The translations under genes were made by a program, and so were the position numbers. Positions 21,030 through 30,016 of a stretch of 64,000 bases of DNA are shown here, one piece after another. The stretch comes from JAWXUC01 sp044432975 (GTDB lineage: Bacteria > Pseudomonadota > Alphaproteobacteria > RF32 > CAG-239), in contig JAWXUC010000001.1 in NCBI GenBank assembly GCA_044432975.1, forward strand, positions 278,353-342,352, in the 5' to 3' direction. The notes beneath the pieces are model-generated. The model was not told the DNA's origin. It saw only the letters and a program-made list of their open reading frames with translations, and ran no database searches. Position 1 is the stretch's first letter. Each line of letters starts with the position of its first letter.

Positions 21030-23729
21030 TTAACAAGCAGATTTACAAGTAGCACATCCACCGTTGCATTTGTGTGCAGCAGCTTTTGCTTTTTCTGTAA
21101 TAGCAGCTTGAGCAGCAGCCAAACGTGCAACTGGTACACGGAATGGAGAGCAAGATACATATTTCAAACCACATTCTTGGAAGAATTGGATTGATTCTGG
21201 ATCACCACCATGCTCACCGCAAACACCTAACTTAATAGTTGGACGAGTTTGACGACCAGCTTGACAAGCATGCATAACTAAAGAACCAACACCACGAGTG
21301 TCAATAGTTGCAAATGGATCTGCAACATAAACACCTTTAGAACGGTATTCGTCTAAGATAGCACCAGTATCATCACGGCTCATACCCAAAGTAGTTTGAG
21401 TTAAGTCGTTTGTACCAAAACCAAAGAATTCTGCAGATTGAGCGATTTCGCCAGCTAAGATAGCAGCACGAGGTAACTCAATCATAGTACCAACTAAATA
21501 TTCAATAGTTGTACCTTTTTCTGCAAAGATTTTTTCAGCAGTTTCTCTAATAACCGCAGCAACAATGTCAAATTCCATTTTAGAACCGATTAATGGAACT
21601 TCAATTTCAGGAACGATATTGATACCAGCAGCTTTAACTTCTAAAGCAGCTTCAATAATAGCTCTTGTTTGCATTTCAGCAATTTCAGGATATGTAACAG
21701 CCAAACGACATCCACGATGACCTAACATAGGGTTAGATTCGTGTAATGCAGAAGCTCTTTCTTTAACATATTCTAAAGAAACACCAATATGATCAGCCAA
21801 TTCTTTCATTTCAGCTTCTGAGTGAGGCAAGAATTCATGCAATGGTGGGTCTAATAAACGTACAGTAACAGGAAGGCCATTCATAATTGTAAACAAATCT
21901 TTGAAGTCTTGTTTTTGGTAAGGCAATAATTTTGCCAAAGCAGCAACACGACCTTCTTTGTTTTCAGCCAAAATCATAGCACGCATATCAGAAATTCTGT
22001 TTGCATCAAAGAACATATGTTCTGTACGAGCAAGACCAATACCTTCACAACCAAATTCTACAGCATTTTTTGCATCATTTGGAGTTTCTGCATTAGCTCT
22101 AACTTGCATTGTTCTAGCTTCATCAACCCAGCTCATTAATTTACCGAAGTTACCTGTCATTTCAACTTTAACAGTTGGCATTTCACCTTTAATGATTTGA
22201 CCTTTAGCACCATCAATAGATACCCAGTCACCTTCATTAATAGTAACACCAGAAGTAGTAACCATTTGTTTGTCTTTAGCAGAAATTTTAATTTCGTTAG
22301 AACCAGAAACGCAAGGTTTACCCATACCACGAGCAACCACAGCAGCGTGAGAAGTCATACCACCACGAGCAGTAATAATACCTTCAGCAGCATTCATACC
22401 GCCAATATCTTCTGGAGAAGTTTCTAAACGAACAAGCATAACTTTTTCGCCTTTAGCTTTCCAAGCTTCTGCGTCTTCAGCAGTAAATACTGCACGACCA
22501 ACAGCCGCACCAGGAGATGCAGGAAGACCAGTAGCAATCACATCACGTGGAGCTTTAGGGTCAAGCATTGGGTGTAATAATTGGTCTAATTGTTCAGCAT
22601 TCATTTTCATGATAGCTTCTTCTTTAGAACACAAACCTTCTTCAACCATATCAACTGCGATTTGAACAGCTGCAGCAGCAGTTCTTTTACCGTTACGAGT
22701 TTGTAACATCCAAAGTTTGCCATGCTCGATTGTAAATTCCATATCTTGCATATCTTTGTAATGGTTTTCTAATTTTGTTCTAACATCACAAAGTTCTTTA
22801 TAAATAGAAGGCATAATTTCTTCTAATGAATCACCTTGACCTTTAGAAGACATAGAGTGTGGAGTTCTAATACCAGCCACAACGTCTTCACCTTGAGCAT
22901 TAACTAAATATTCACCATAATAAACGTTTTCACCAGTAGCAGGGTCACGAGAGAAGCAAACACCAGTTGCACAATCATCACCAGCATTACCAAATACCAT
23001 AGCTTGAACGTTAACAGCAGTACCCCAGTCACCTGGAATGTTGTTTAATTTTCTATAAGTAACAGCTTTAGCCACCATCCAAGATTGGAATACAGCGCCG
23101 ATACCGCCCATTAATTGTTGCCATGGATCAAGAGGGAATTCTTTTCCTAATTTTTTACCAATAGCTTTGAATTCTTCAACAAGAGCTTTCAAGTCATCAG
23201 CAGTTAAATCTGTATCAGATTTATAGCCTTTAGCGTCTTTCATAGCTTCTAAAGCGTGTTCAAATTCGTTAATGTCTGCTTCTAAAACCACGTCAGAATA
23301 CATCATAATAAAACGACGGTAAGAGTCATAAGCAAATCTTTCATCACCAGATGCTTTTGCTAAAGATTTAACAGTGTCATCGTTTAAGCCAAGGTTAAGA
23401 ACTGTGTTCATCATACCAGGCATAGAAACTCTAGCACCAGAACGTACAGAGAAAAGAAGTGGGTTAGAGGCATCGCCAAATTTTTTACCCATAATAGCTT
23501 CAACTTTAGCAACAGATTCTTTAACTTGAGATTCTAATTCTGTTGGATAGCTTCTGTTGTTTGCATAATAGTGTGTGCAAACTTCTGTAGTTACTGTAAA
23601 TCCTGGAGGAACAGGCAAGCCAACAAGGTTCATTTCAGCCAAGTTAGCGCCTTTACCACCAAGAAGATTTTTCATACTAGCGTCGCCTTCAGCGGCACCG
23701 TTTCCGAAAGTATATACCCATTTTGTCAT
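21030..23729 (-). CDS. ppdK: Pyruvate phosphate dikinase
   Basis: 899 residues, AGGAG upstream of the start. The N-terminal nucleotide-binding domain starts with GGKGANLAEMNLVGLPVPPG. The central phosphohistidine domain has GGMTSHAAVVARGMGKPCVSG (catalytic His). The C-terminal TIM barrel has GFGTNDLTQTTLGMSRDD and CGEHGGDP. It interconverts pyruvate and phosphoenolpyruvate using ATP, AMP and phosphate, a hallmark of many fermentative bacteria. The end of the chain is odd: after the normal AAQAAI helix there is a 12-residue Cys-rich tail (CNGGCATCKSAC). It is flanked by accessory genes rather than metabolic partners. Confidence 0.95.
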   Translation of the reverse strand: MTKWVYTFGNGAAEGDASMKNLLGGKGANLAEMNLVGLPVPPGFTVTTEVCTHYYANNRSYPTELESQVKESVAKVEAIMGKKFGDASNPLLFSVRSGARVSMPGMMNTVLNLGLNDDTVKSLAKASGDERFAYDSYRRFIMMYSDVVLEADINEFEHALEAMKDAKGYKSDTDLTADDLKALVEEFKAIGKKLGKEFPLDPWQQLMGGIGAVFQSWMVAKAVTYRKLNNIPGDWGTAVNVQAMVFGNAGDDCATGVCFSRDPATGENVYYGEYLVNAQGEDVVAGIRTPHSMSSKGQGDSLEEIMPSIYKELCDVRTKLENHYKDMQDMEFTIEHGKLWMLQTRNGKRTAAAAVQIAVDMVEEGLCSKEEAIMKMNAEQLDQLLHPMLDPKAPRDVIATGLPASPGAAVGRAVFTAEDAEAWKAKGEKVMLVRLETSPEDIGGMNAAEGIITARGGMTSHAAVVARGMGKPCVSGSNEIKISAKDKQMVTTSGVTINEGDWVSIDGAKGQIIKGEMPTVKVEMTGNFGKLMSWVDEARTMQVRANAETPNDAKNAVEFGCEGIGLARTEHMFFDANRISDMRAMILAENKEGRVAALAKLLPYQKQDFKDLFTIMNGLPVTVRLLDPPLHEFLPHSEAEMKELADHIGVSLEYVKERASALHESNPMLGHRGCRLAVTYPEIAEMQTRAIIEAALEVKAAGINIVPEIEVPLIGSKMEFDIVAAVIRETAEKIFAEKGTTIEYLVGTMIELPRAAILAGEIAQSAEFFGFGTNDLTQTTLGMSRDDTGAILDEYRSKGVYVADPFATIDTRGVGSLVMHACQAGRQTRPTIKLGVCGEHGGDPESIQFFQECGLKYVSCSPFRVPVARLAAAQAAITEKAKAAAHKCNGGCATCKSAC

Positions 23730-23876
23730 GGTTTTATTTTCTCCTAGGTTGTTAATAAATTTTTTTTACTTAAACTATATAGAGTTTTTTTTTCAAATTT
23801 GCAAGCACAATCGACTTAAACTCAAAGATTCTTTCAACTTGTGCACAACATCTTACAACAAACAATACTTTATCAC

Positions 23877-23920
23877 ATATATACCATATCTAGATACTGG
23901 TATCTAGATATGGTATATAT
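23877..23920. repeat. 44-bp perfect palindrome upstream of ppdK
   Basis: Arms of 21 bp (23877-23897 and 23900-23920), each containing TATACCATATCTAGATAC or its complement, separated by TG. It lies about 150 bp upstream of the ppdK start on the promoter side. No T-run follows on either strand, so it does not look like a terminator. It could be an operator for a dimeric regulator, a cruciform site, or the end of a lost element. Confidence 0.75.
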
Positions 23921-23974
23921 ACAACAAGTCATTGTTATAACTAAATGATTATAATTTGATATTTTAAACATCAA

Positions 23975-24004
23975 AAAGTCGTTAAGTTTCACCTTAACGA
24001 CTTT
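23975..24004 (-). terminator. Terminator of the gene at 24012 (copy 1)
   Basis: Stem AAAGTCGTTAAG/CTTAACGACTTT with a six-base loop, read on the minus strand and followed by TTTGATG. A near-identical copy lies at 25170-25199. Confidence 0.85.
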
Positions 24005-24011
24005 AATCAGA

Positions 24012-24362
24012 TTATTTGTTTCTTGCTAAATATCCTTCAACATGCCACTTTATACCCGTTTGTGACTTCCACGGACTACCATAAGTGGAAAAAGAATCCC
24101 AACAGTCAAAGTAATTATAATTACAAACAAAACCACCATAACTGTCTAATAAAGATTTTAACAACCCCGCCTCTCCACAAACAAAAACTTGAAAATCACC
24201 ACAAAAAACCAAAACAGTTTTATATTCACTAAATCTAATTAAAAATTGATTTAAGCGAATAAGAGGATATTTTTCTACCTCTGTTTTAACAATTAGCAAG
24301 TCAGGGGTTTCCTCAACAAGTTCCCAGCAAGTATTCTTCAAAATACTTTCTTCTATTTTCAT
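24012..24362 (-). CDS. Small hypothetical protein
   Basis: 116 residues. An N-terminal beta-rich part (WELVEETPDLLIVKTEVEKYP, then LVFCGDFQVFVCGEAGLL) is followed by a Tyr/Trp/Cys-rich part (SYGGFVCNYNYFDCWDSF). No family recognised. It follows the racemase gene by 8 bp and shares its AT-rich, Shine-Dalgarno-free start context. Confidence 0.5.
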   Translation of the reverse strand: MKIEESILKNTCWELVEETPDLLIVKTEVEKYPLIRLNQFLIRFSEYKTVLVFCGDFQVFVCGEAGLLKSLLDSYGGFVCNYNYFDCWDSFSTYGSPWKSQTGIKWHVEGYLARNK

Positions 24363-24370
24363 CCATAATT

Positions 24371-25084
24371 TTAGTTTTTTAAAATTAAGTTCGCGACAGC
24401 TTTAGCGTGAATACCTGTTGTATCATAAAGAGGAATGCAGTTACCATTAGATAAGCCAATCCAAATAGCATCACGAAACAACTCTACAATCTCTGTACAG
24501 CCAAGAATAACAGCGTCTACATTAGAATCAATATTTTGCGCAAATATATTTCTAGAACCTGAACAAACCTTCCCTTTGCACAACTCATTGAAAATAACAT
24601 TATCAATGGCTTTTATACCATCTTCATCAGGAACAACAACCTCTATTCCAAATTTGCCTTCAAGACGTTTTTTATAAAAATCTTCCTGCATCACAAACCG
24701 TGTTCCTAGTAAAGCGACTTTTTTAACACCGTCTTCTAACAATTTCTCCGCTGTTGCGTCAACGATATGAATAAACTTGATAGAAATTTGTTTTTCAATC
24801 TCAGAAACAATTTTATGCATTGTGTTGGTACACATTACAAGATGCGTAGCACCTGCTGCCTCTAAACGTTTTGCCTCAATTGTCAACAAATCAACAATCT
24901 TACTCCAATCTCCTTGCCTCATCAAACCTTCAATTGGAGCAAAGTCAACACTAGAGATAAGCAAATTTGCACAACGAAACCCTCCTCTAACTTTATTTAC
25001 TTCCTCATTGATAATCCAATAATAATCCAAAGTAGAATGATAACTCATACCACCAATAAGACCAATTTTAATTTTCTTACACAT
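24371..25084 (-). CDS. Aspartate/glutamate racemase family protein
   Basis: 237 residues. Both catalytic cysteines of the family are present in their usual context: MCTNTMH near residue 84 and LGCTEIV near residue 197, with IGLIGGMSYHSTLDYY at the N-terminus. It likely racemises an acidic or related amino acid (RacX/YgeA type), which can contribute to cell-wall D-amino acids. Its leader TTAATCATTTAAAAATTATAAAATT resembles those of the other small accessory genes and lacks a Shine-Dalgarno. Confidence 0.88.
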   Translation of the reverse strand: MCKKIKIGLIGGMSYHSTLDYYWIINEEVNKVRGGFRCANLLISSVDFAPIEGLMRQGDWSKIVDLLTIEAKRLEAAGATHLVMCTNTMHKIVSEIEKQISIKFIHIVDATAEKLLEDGVKKVALLGTRFVMQEDFYKKRLEGKFGIEVVVPDEDGIKAIDNVIFNELCKGKVCSGSRNIFAQNIDSNVDAVILGCTEIVELFRDAIWIGLSNGNCIPLYDTTGIHAKAVANLILKN

Positions 25085-25169
25085 AATTTTATAATTTTTA
25101 AATGATTAATATATTTAATTGTTTTATAACAACAACAACATAAAACAAAACACATTTTTGTCAACAAAA

Positions 25170-25199
25170 AAAGCCGTTAAGTTTCACCTCAACGACTTT
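25170..25199 (-). terminator. Terminator of the Tim44-like gene (copy 2)
   Basis: AAAGCCGTTAAG/CTCAACGACTTT, a variant of the terminator at 23975. Both differences are compatible with G-U pairs only on the minus strand, which confirms the direction. Located behind the Tim44-like stop. Confidence 0.8.
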
Positions 25200-25218
25200 A
25201 ATCAGATGATTTATTTTT

Positions 25219-25833
25219 TTAACTTTTTTTAGTAGAACACAACAACCAAACAGGAGACTTTGATGATAAAGATTTTTCAAAAGTCCAAACATCTTTAATT
25301 GTTTGAATAAATTTCTCATCTCCATTAATGACATTACCGTCAGCGTCTTTTGTAATATTCATTTGTTCTGTCTCAAATTCGACAGCAATTTTTGCACTAG
25401 CTTTAAGCATTTTCAAATCAACAATATTTGCATTTTTAAAAGAAATTAATTCTGCAAAAGACGATTCTTTTTTACTATGTTTTTCATCAATTGCTTTTTC
25501 AAACTTTTCAAACAAAGCTTTTGTAACCAAAGGCTTTAAACTTTCTGGCTTATCATTTGCATAAGAATCCAAAACAATCTCAAAAACCCTTTTAGCGGCA
25601 ACAACAAAGCTTTCTTTATTAAAATTAGGTATTGCGGCAAACTCATCATCTTTTGCATCAACTTGCTTAGCTTCTTTCGCCACAATAGTCTCCAAAAGCT
25701 CTTTAGTTTGTTTTTTTGCCAAATCAACATTAATCTCAGCCCCATCAGGACGAGTCCCCAAAACATTTTTCAATTTACCAAAAACGTAAAAAACAATAAA
25801 TAATAACAAAATTGTGTCAAAAAAAGAAGTCAT
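25219..25833 (-). CDS. Tim44-like domain protein
   Basis: 204 residues from ATG 25833, seven bases after AGGA. The upstream ATG 25839 is too close to the ribosome site. An N-terminal membrane anchor (SFFDTILLLFIVFYVFGKL) is followed by the LGTRPDG motif and a C-terminal Tim44-like fold (VKLDILKASAKIAVEFETEQ-type strands, DVWTFEKSL). This is the alphaproteobacterial relative of the mitochondrial import motor subunit Tim44. It is divergent from secB, a conserved arrangement in alphaproteobacteria. Confidence 0.82.
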   Translation of the reverse strand: MTSFFDTILLLFIVFYVFGKLKNVLGTRPDGAEINVDLAKKQTKELLETIVAKEAKQVDAKDDEFAAIPNFNKESFVVAAKRVFEIVLDSYANDKPESLKPLVTKALFEKFEKAIDEKHSKKESSFAELISFKNANIVDLKMLKASAKIAVEFETEQMNITKDADGNVINGDEKFIQTIKDVWTFEKSLSSKSPVWLLCSTKKS

Positions 25834-25923
25834 AAACATTTCCTATTAAAATACTTGATTTAATTGTTATATAGTGTATTTATTTTATATAATCAAGTTA
25901 TTTTTCTATTTAAAGGATATAAT

Positions 25924-26337
25924 ATGCAACCTCAAATTTTAATAAACACCCAATACATAAAAGATTTTTCATTAGAAATTCCAGGCGCTCCTGAAATTTT
26001 TAAAGAATTAAAAGAACAACCATCTTTAAATATTGATGTATCAATAAAAACTAAAAATTTAGAAGATGACTTTTATGAAGTTATTTTCAACACAAGCATA
26101 AATGCAGATACAAAAACATCAAAATTCTTCATTATAGAATTAGCCTACGGATGCGTTGTAAAAACAGATGCAAAAGATAATGAATTAAAAGAGATTTTAA
26201 ACATTTTTGTACCTCAACAATTATTTCCATTTATTAGATCTACAATTGCTAATTCTATGGTAAGTTCAGGTCTTGCACCTATAATGCTTCCACCTATTGA
26301 TTTTTTAAGCCTATATAAAGAAAAAAACGCAAAATAA
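25924..26337 (+). CDS. secB: Protein-export chaperone SecB
   Basis: 137 residues from ATG 25924 (GGATATAAT before it), which removes an unlikely 20-residue N-terminal extension. SecB signatures: ILINTQYIKDFSLEIPGAPE, then YGCVVKTDAKDNELKEILNIFVPQQLFPFIRSTIANS and LPPIDF. It keeps preproteins unfolded and passes them to SecA. Divergent from the Tim44-like gene across an ~85-bp shared promoter region. Confidence 0.95.
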   Translation: MQPQILINTQYIKDFSLEIPGAPEIFKELKEQPSLNIDVSIKTKNLEDDFYEVIFNTSINADTKTSKFFIIELAYGCVVKTDAKDNELKEILNIFVPQQLFPFIRSTIANSMVSSGLAPIMLPPIDFLSLYKEKNAK

Positions 26338-26390
26338 TTAATAAATTCTTTACACTATTAGCCTAATATAGAATATGGAGAATTCTATAT

Positions 26391-29207
26391 ATGGTTGACG
26401 CAACAGAATTTAATGAAGATAAAAAAAATATTGAAGAACCAATTGTAACTGCACAACGTTTTTTCAATATATTTCGTCAGATCCATATTTTTAATGAAGA
26501 TAAAAAAAACGAATTTAATGAACAAATAAAAGATTTATCTCCTGAAGTAAAAAAATCACTAACTTCCATTCCTGGTGGTGGCATGCTTTTAGAGTATATT
26601 GCCGAGAAATATCCTGAAGGGAATGAATATACTCCTAAACCTTCAGAAGCATCTTTTGACACCCCATCAAATACTCAAATTGCTCAACCAGCCCCCGCAT
26701 CACCAATAGTTCAACCTCAAGTTGTTCCTCAGCCTGTTGTTGTTCAATCAAGTGGGGTTACAAAAGTTGTTGTTGACGAAAGTTTTAATCAAGCAATATC
26801 AAATGCAATAAAAGAATCTCAAATTGAAGTTGCTAAAATTTTAGCAGAAAGCAAGTCTGAACCTGTTTATATTTCTCAGGATTCTAACACTCCAATACAA
26901 AGCTCTGCTTCAATAGATGCACAAAGCTTTCAACAATTTGCAGAAACCATGAAAGAATCTCAAATTGAAATTGCTAAAATTTTAGCAGAAAGCAAGTCTG
27001 AACCTGTTTATATTTCTCAAGAACCTAATGCTTCTATAGAGAACTCAGCTTCATTAAACTCTGAAACCTTACAGCAATTTGCAAAAACTATAAAAGAATC
27101 TCAAATTGAAATTGCTAAAATTTTAGCTGAAAGCAAATCAGAACCTATTTATATTAAACCAGAACCAAGCATTCCTCAACCTCCTGCAAATATAGACGCT
27201 GAAAGTTTTCAAGGTTTTGCTAATGCAATAAAAGAATCTCAAATTGAAGTTGCGAAGATTTTAGCAAACAATAATGCAGATATTATAAAAATAAGCTCTG
27301 AATTAGAAAGCAAAATACAAGCTCAAAACACTCTAAGCGCAGAAAACTTTAATAACATGGCAAATACTATAAAAGAATCTCAAATTGAGGTTGCTAAAAT
27401 GCTGATTAATGTAAAACCAAGCTCTGGAGCAATACAAACAACAAGCGCCAACTTAATAGCTTCTGAAACAAGCTCAAACACTATTGGCATATCTGAACTT
27501 AGAGAATTAACTAGCACCATTAAAGAAACACAAATTGAAGTTGCCAAAATGTTAATGCAACATTCTTCTATAAATGCTTCTCAAGCTAACAACGCAAACA
27601 ACATCCAAATAAATACTGCACCAGTAATGCCTCAAGGATATGAACAGCCAAACATCTCTAATCTGTCTTTTGAATTAAAAGATATTGTTAAAGAGCAGAT
27701 GAGCAGCCTAAAAGAAATCACTAAAATACACTTTAGTGAATTAAGCTCAACAATTGCATTAACAATCAAACAAAGTCAAGAAATGTCATCTAAAACGATT
27801 AAAGATGCCCTTGCTAGCTTTTCAAAAGAAAATAGAAACATCTTAAAAAACATAATAAACACAAATTATGTTGCAAACACTAGACCGCTAAGTAACGATG
27901 ACACTCCTAATGAAAACAACTTTGAACAAACAAAAAAAAGCAAAAGCAAGAAAAAAAGCATCAATACAAATTTAAGTGAAGATGCTATTGTAACAGCTCA
28001 ACGTTTTTACAATTTATTCAGACAGTCTCATATCTTTTCTAAAGAGAAAAAAGAAGAGTTTAACCAACAAATTTTAGCACTTCCACAAGAAGTTATACAA
28101 TCATTAGCTTCTATTCCTGGAGGAGGGTTATTACTAGAATACTTAGATGCTATAAGCGAACAATCAGAAAGTTATGATATAGAGACAACTTATAATGTTT
28201 CTTCTGAAGAAAAAAACTCTCCAATTAAAGAAGATATTAACTTAGAAGAAGATGATTTTAACATAGATGATAATATTGTACCAGAAGACGATGACATTGA
28301 AGATGAAGAAGACTTCAATATAGATGATAATATTGACCTTGAAGATGATTTCAGTATAAACAATGACATTGAAAATGAAGAGGACTTCAATATAGATGAT
28401 AATATTGAGTTAGAAGATGACTTTAATATTGAAGATGAATTTGATATCGATGATGATTTCAAGATTGATTTTGATAAAATAAAATCAGACTTAAAAAAAC
28501 TTGAAGAAAATACTCCTGAGACTAAAAAAACAGAAGAATTTTCAAATAAACAAGAAGCAACAAAAAATAATAAAGAAAAAAAACAACAAAAACCTAAACA
28601 AGAAAAAATAATAATAGAAAAGAAAAATAAAGGGGTTCAAACATATAAATCAACCATAAATTGGCATAATGTTATTCAAGAAAATTTAGAAAAAGAGAAA
28701 AAAGAAAAAGAAATCGAAAAATCTAAATTAACTATAAAAGAAAATCTTCCTCCAGTAGAAGCTGCTGTTGAAAATAAGTCTAATGAAAAAACAATGTATG
28801 ACGATGAACAATGGGAATACATTGAAGATAATAACACTGAAAATTCTGAAGATGAATATGAATGGGAATATGTTGAAGACGAGACCTCTGAAAAATCAGA
28901 AGATGAATATGAGTGGGAATATGTTGAAGACGAAACTAACGAAACAGCTCAAGCTAAAGAAGAGGAGTATGAGTGGGAATACGTTGAAGACGAAACTCCT
29001 GAAACACCTCAAGCCAAAGAAGAAGAGTACGAGTGGGAATATATTGAAGACGATAAACCTGAAAATTCTGAAGAAGAATACGAATGGGAGTATATTGAAG
29101 AAGATGACACAGAAGACAACACACCACCAACTCAAACAGAATATGAGTGGGACAACATAGAAGAAACAACTAAAATACCAGAAGAAGCAGATGAAGAAAT
29201 CAGCTAA
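26391..29207 (+). CDS. Large acidic repeat protein with duplicated domain
   Basis: 938 residues. It has two copies of a ~55-residue domain: residues 15-72 (VTAQRFFNIFRQIHIF...SIPGGGMLLEY) and 531-586 (VTAQRFYNLFRQSHIF...SIPGGGLLLEY). Between them lie about six 46-50-residue repeats centred on IKESQIEVAKIL, probably helical. An acidic segment with FNIDDNI repeats follows (about 615-700), then a Lys-rich stretch, and finally six or so tandem EYEWEYVEDE units to the end. No signal peptide or membrane span. I recognise no family. It could be a scaffold or cytoskeletal protein. The end overlaps the first TraX-like gene by 17 bp. Confidence 0.75.
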   Translation: MVDATEFNEDKKNIEEPIVTAQRFFNIFRQIHIFNEDKKNEFNEQIKDLSPEVKKSLTSIPGGGMLLEYIAEKYPEGNEYTPKPSEASFDTPSNTQIAQPAPASPIVQPQVVPQPVVVQSSGVTKVVVDESFNQAISNAIKESQIEVAKILAESKSEPVYISQDSNTPIQSSASIDAQSFQQFAETMKESQIEIAKILAESKSEPVYISQEPNASIENSASLNSETLQQFAKTIKESQIEIAKILAESKSEPIYIKPEPSIPQPPANIDAESFQGFANAIKESQIEVAKILANNNADIIKISSELESKIQAQNTLSAENFNNMANTIKESQIEVAKMLINVKPSSGAIQTTSANLIASETSSNTIGISELRELTSTIKETQIEVAKMLMQHSSINASQANNANNIQINTAPVMPQGYEQPNISNLSFELKDIVKEQMSSLKEITKIHFSELSSTIALTIKQSQEMSSKTIKDALASFSKENRNILKNIINTNYVANTRPLSNDDTPNENNFEQTKKSKSKKKSINTNLSEDAIVTAQRFYNLFRQSHIFSKEKKEEFNQQILALPQEVIQSLASIPGGGLLLEYLDAISEQSESYDIETTYNVSSEEKNSPIKEDINLEEDDFNIDDNIVPEDDDIEDEEDFNIDDNIDLEDDFSINNDIENEEDFNIDDNIELEDDFNIEDEFDIDDDFKIDFDKIKSDLKKLEENTPETKKTEEFSNKQEATKNNKEKKQQKPKQEKIIIEKKNKGVQTYKSTINWHNVIQENLEKEKKEKEIEKSKLTIKENLPPVEAAVENKSNEKTMYDDEQWEYIEDNNTENSEDEYEWEYVEDETSEKSEDEYEWEYVEDETNETAQAKEEEYEWEYVEDETPETPQAKEEEYEWEYIEDDKPENSEEEYEWEYIEEDDTEDNTPPTQTEYEWDNIEETTKIPEEADEEIS

Positions 29208-30000
29208 TAAAACAGCAAACTATCAAATATTAAGCAACAATTCACTAAAAATTATTGCCATTATAATAATGTTTGCAGATCATTTTATAAAAACAATTTT
29301 ATCTGCATGGTTTGTTCATGATTTTCATTCTCAATATATTCAAAAAATAATAAGTTATGATTATTATAAAGCTTTTACAAATTTTCTAAAATTTGATTTA
29401 ATGTCAATAGGTTTCGTCGGCATGCCTCTTTTTTGCTTTTTATTAGTTGAAGGTTTTACTCATACCAAAAATAAAAAGAAATACTTTTTAACTATGCTAC
29501 TGTTTGCCTGCATCTCAGAACTCCCTTTTGATTTATTATTTTTTGGTTTTTTTGAACAATTAGGAAAAATTTGCCCTCTTTATAATTTAAATCAAAACGT
29601 TTTATTTTCTTTTGTTTTAGGAATTTGTTTATTACAAAGCATAGAATTAATAAAAAAACAAACATACAATCCATATATTAAATTTATCACAAACATTGTT
29701 TTAATTTATATTTTTTCTTTAATTGCGACCCTATTCAAAGTTGATTATTCATACTGGAGCACACTCTTTATTGTAGGATTCTATTTTACCCAAAATAACA
29801 AAAATTTACAAATAATCTTTATGTTTATTTGTGTTTTAATAATCACCCCTATTCCCTTTTATTACGGCTTTTTAGGATGCTTACCAATATTATTATACAA
29901 CAATAAAAAAGGAGAGCTAAATCTAAAATATTTCTTTTATATATTTTATCCCACTCATTTAATAATACTTTATCTTATCGGCAAACTAATGTATTCTTAA
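29191..30000 (+). CDS. TraX-like membrane acyltransferase 1
   Basis: 269 residues, seven to nine membrane spans. TraX family features: LKIIAIIIMFADHF near the start, GMPLFCFLLVEGFTHTKNKKKYFLTMLLFACISELPFDLLFFG, QNVLFSFVLGI, and the closing LKYFFYIFYPTHLIILYL. TraX acetylates the pilin of F-type plasmids; chromosomal homologues are probably acyltransferases of unknown substrate. A second copy follows in tandem. Start context is weak because it lies inside the preceding gene. Confidence 0.8.
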   Translation: MKKSANKTANYQILSNNSLKIIAIIIMFADHFIKTILSAWFVHDFHSQYIQKIISYDYYKAFTNFLKFDLMSIGFVGMPLFCFLLVEGFTHTKNKKKYFLTMLLFACISELPFDLLFFGFFEQLGKICPLYNLNQNVLFSFVLGICLLQSIELIKKQTYNPYIKFITNIVLIYIFSLIATLFKVDYSYWSTLFIVGFYFTQNNKNLQIIFMFICVLIITPIPFYYGFLGCLPILLYNNKKGELNLKYFFYIFYPTHLIILYLIGKLMYS

Positions 30001-30016
30001 AACATAAGGAATTTAA

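Noticed and set aside
28190..28462. Ser-rich antisense reading frame opposite the acidic repeats
   Set aside because: It is the reverse reading of tandem GAT/GAA repeats, which yields poly-Ser artificially.
28850..29110. Possible CRISPR-like direct repeats
   Set aside because: The repetition comes from tandem EYEWEYVEDE codons in one gene; no spacers of constant size and no cas genes.
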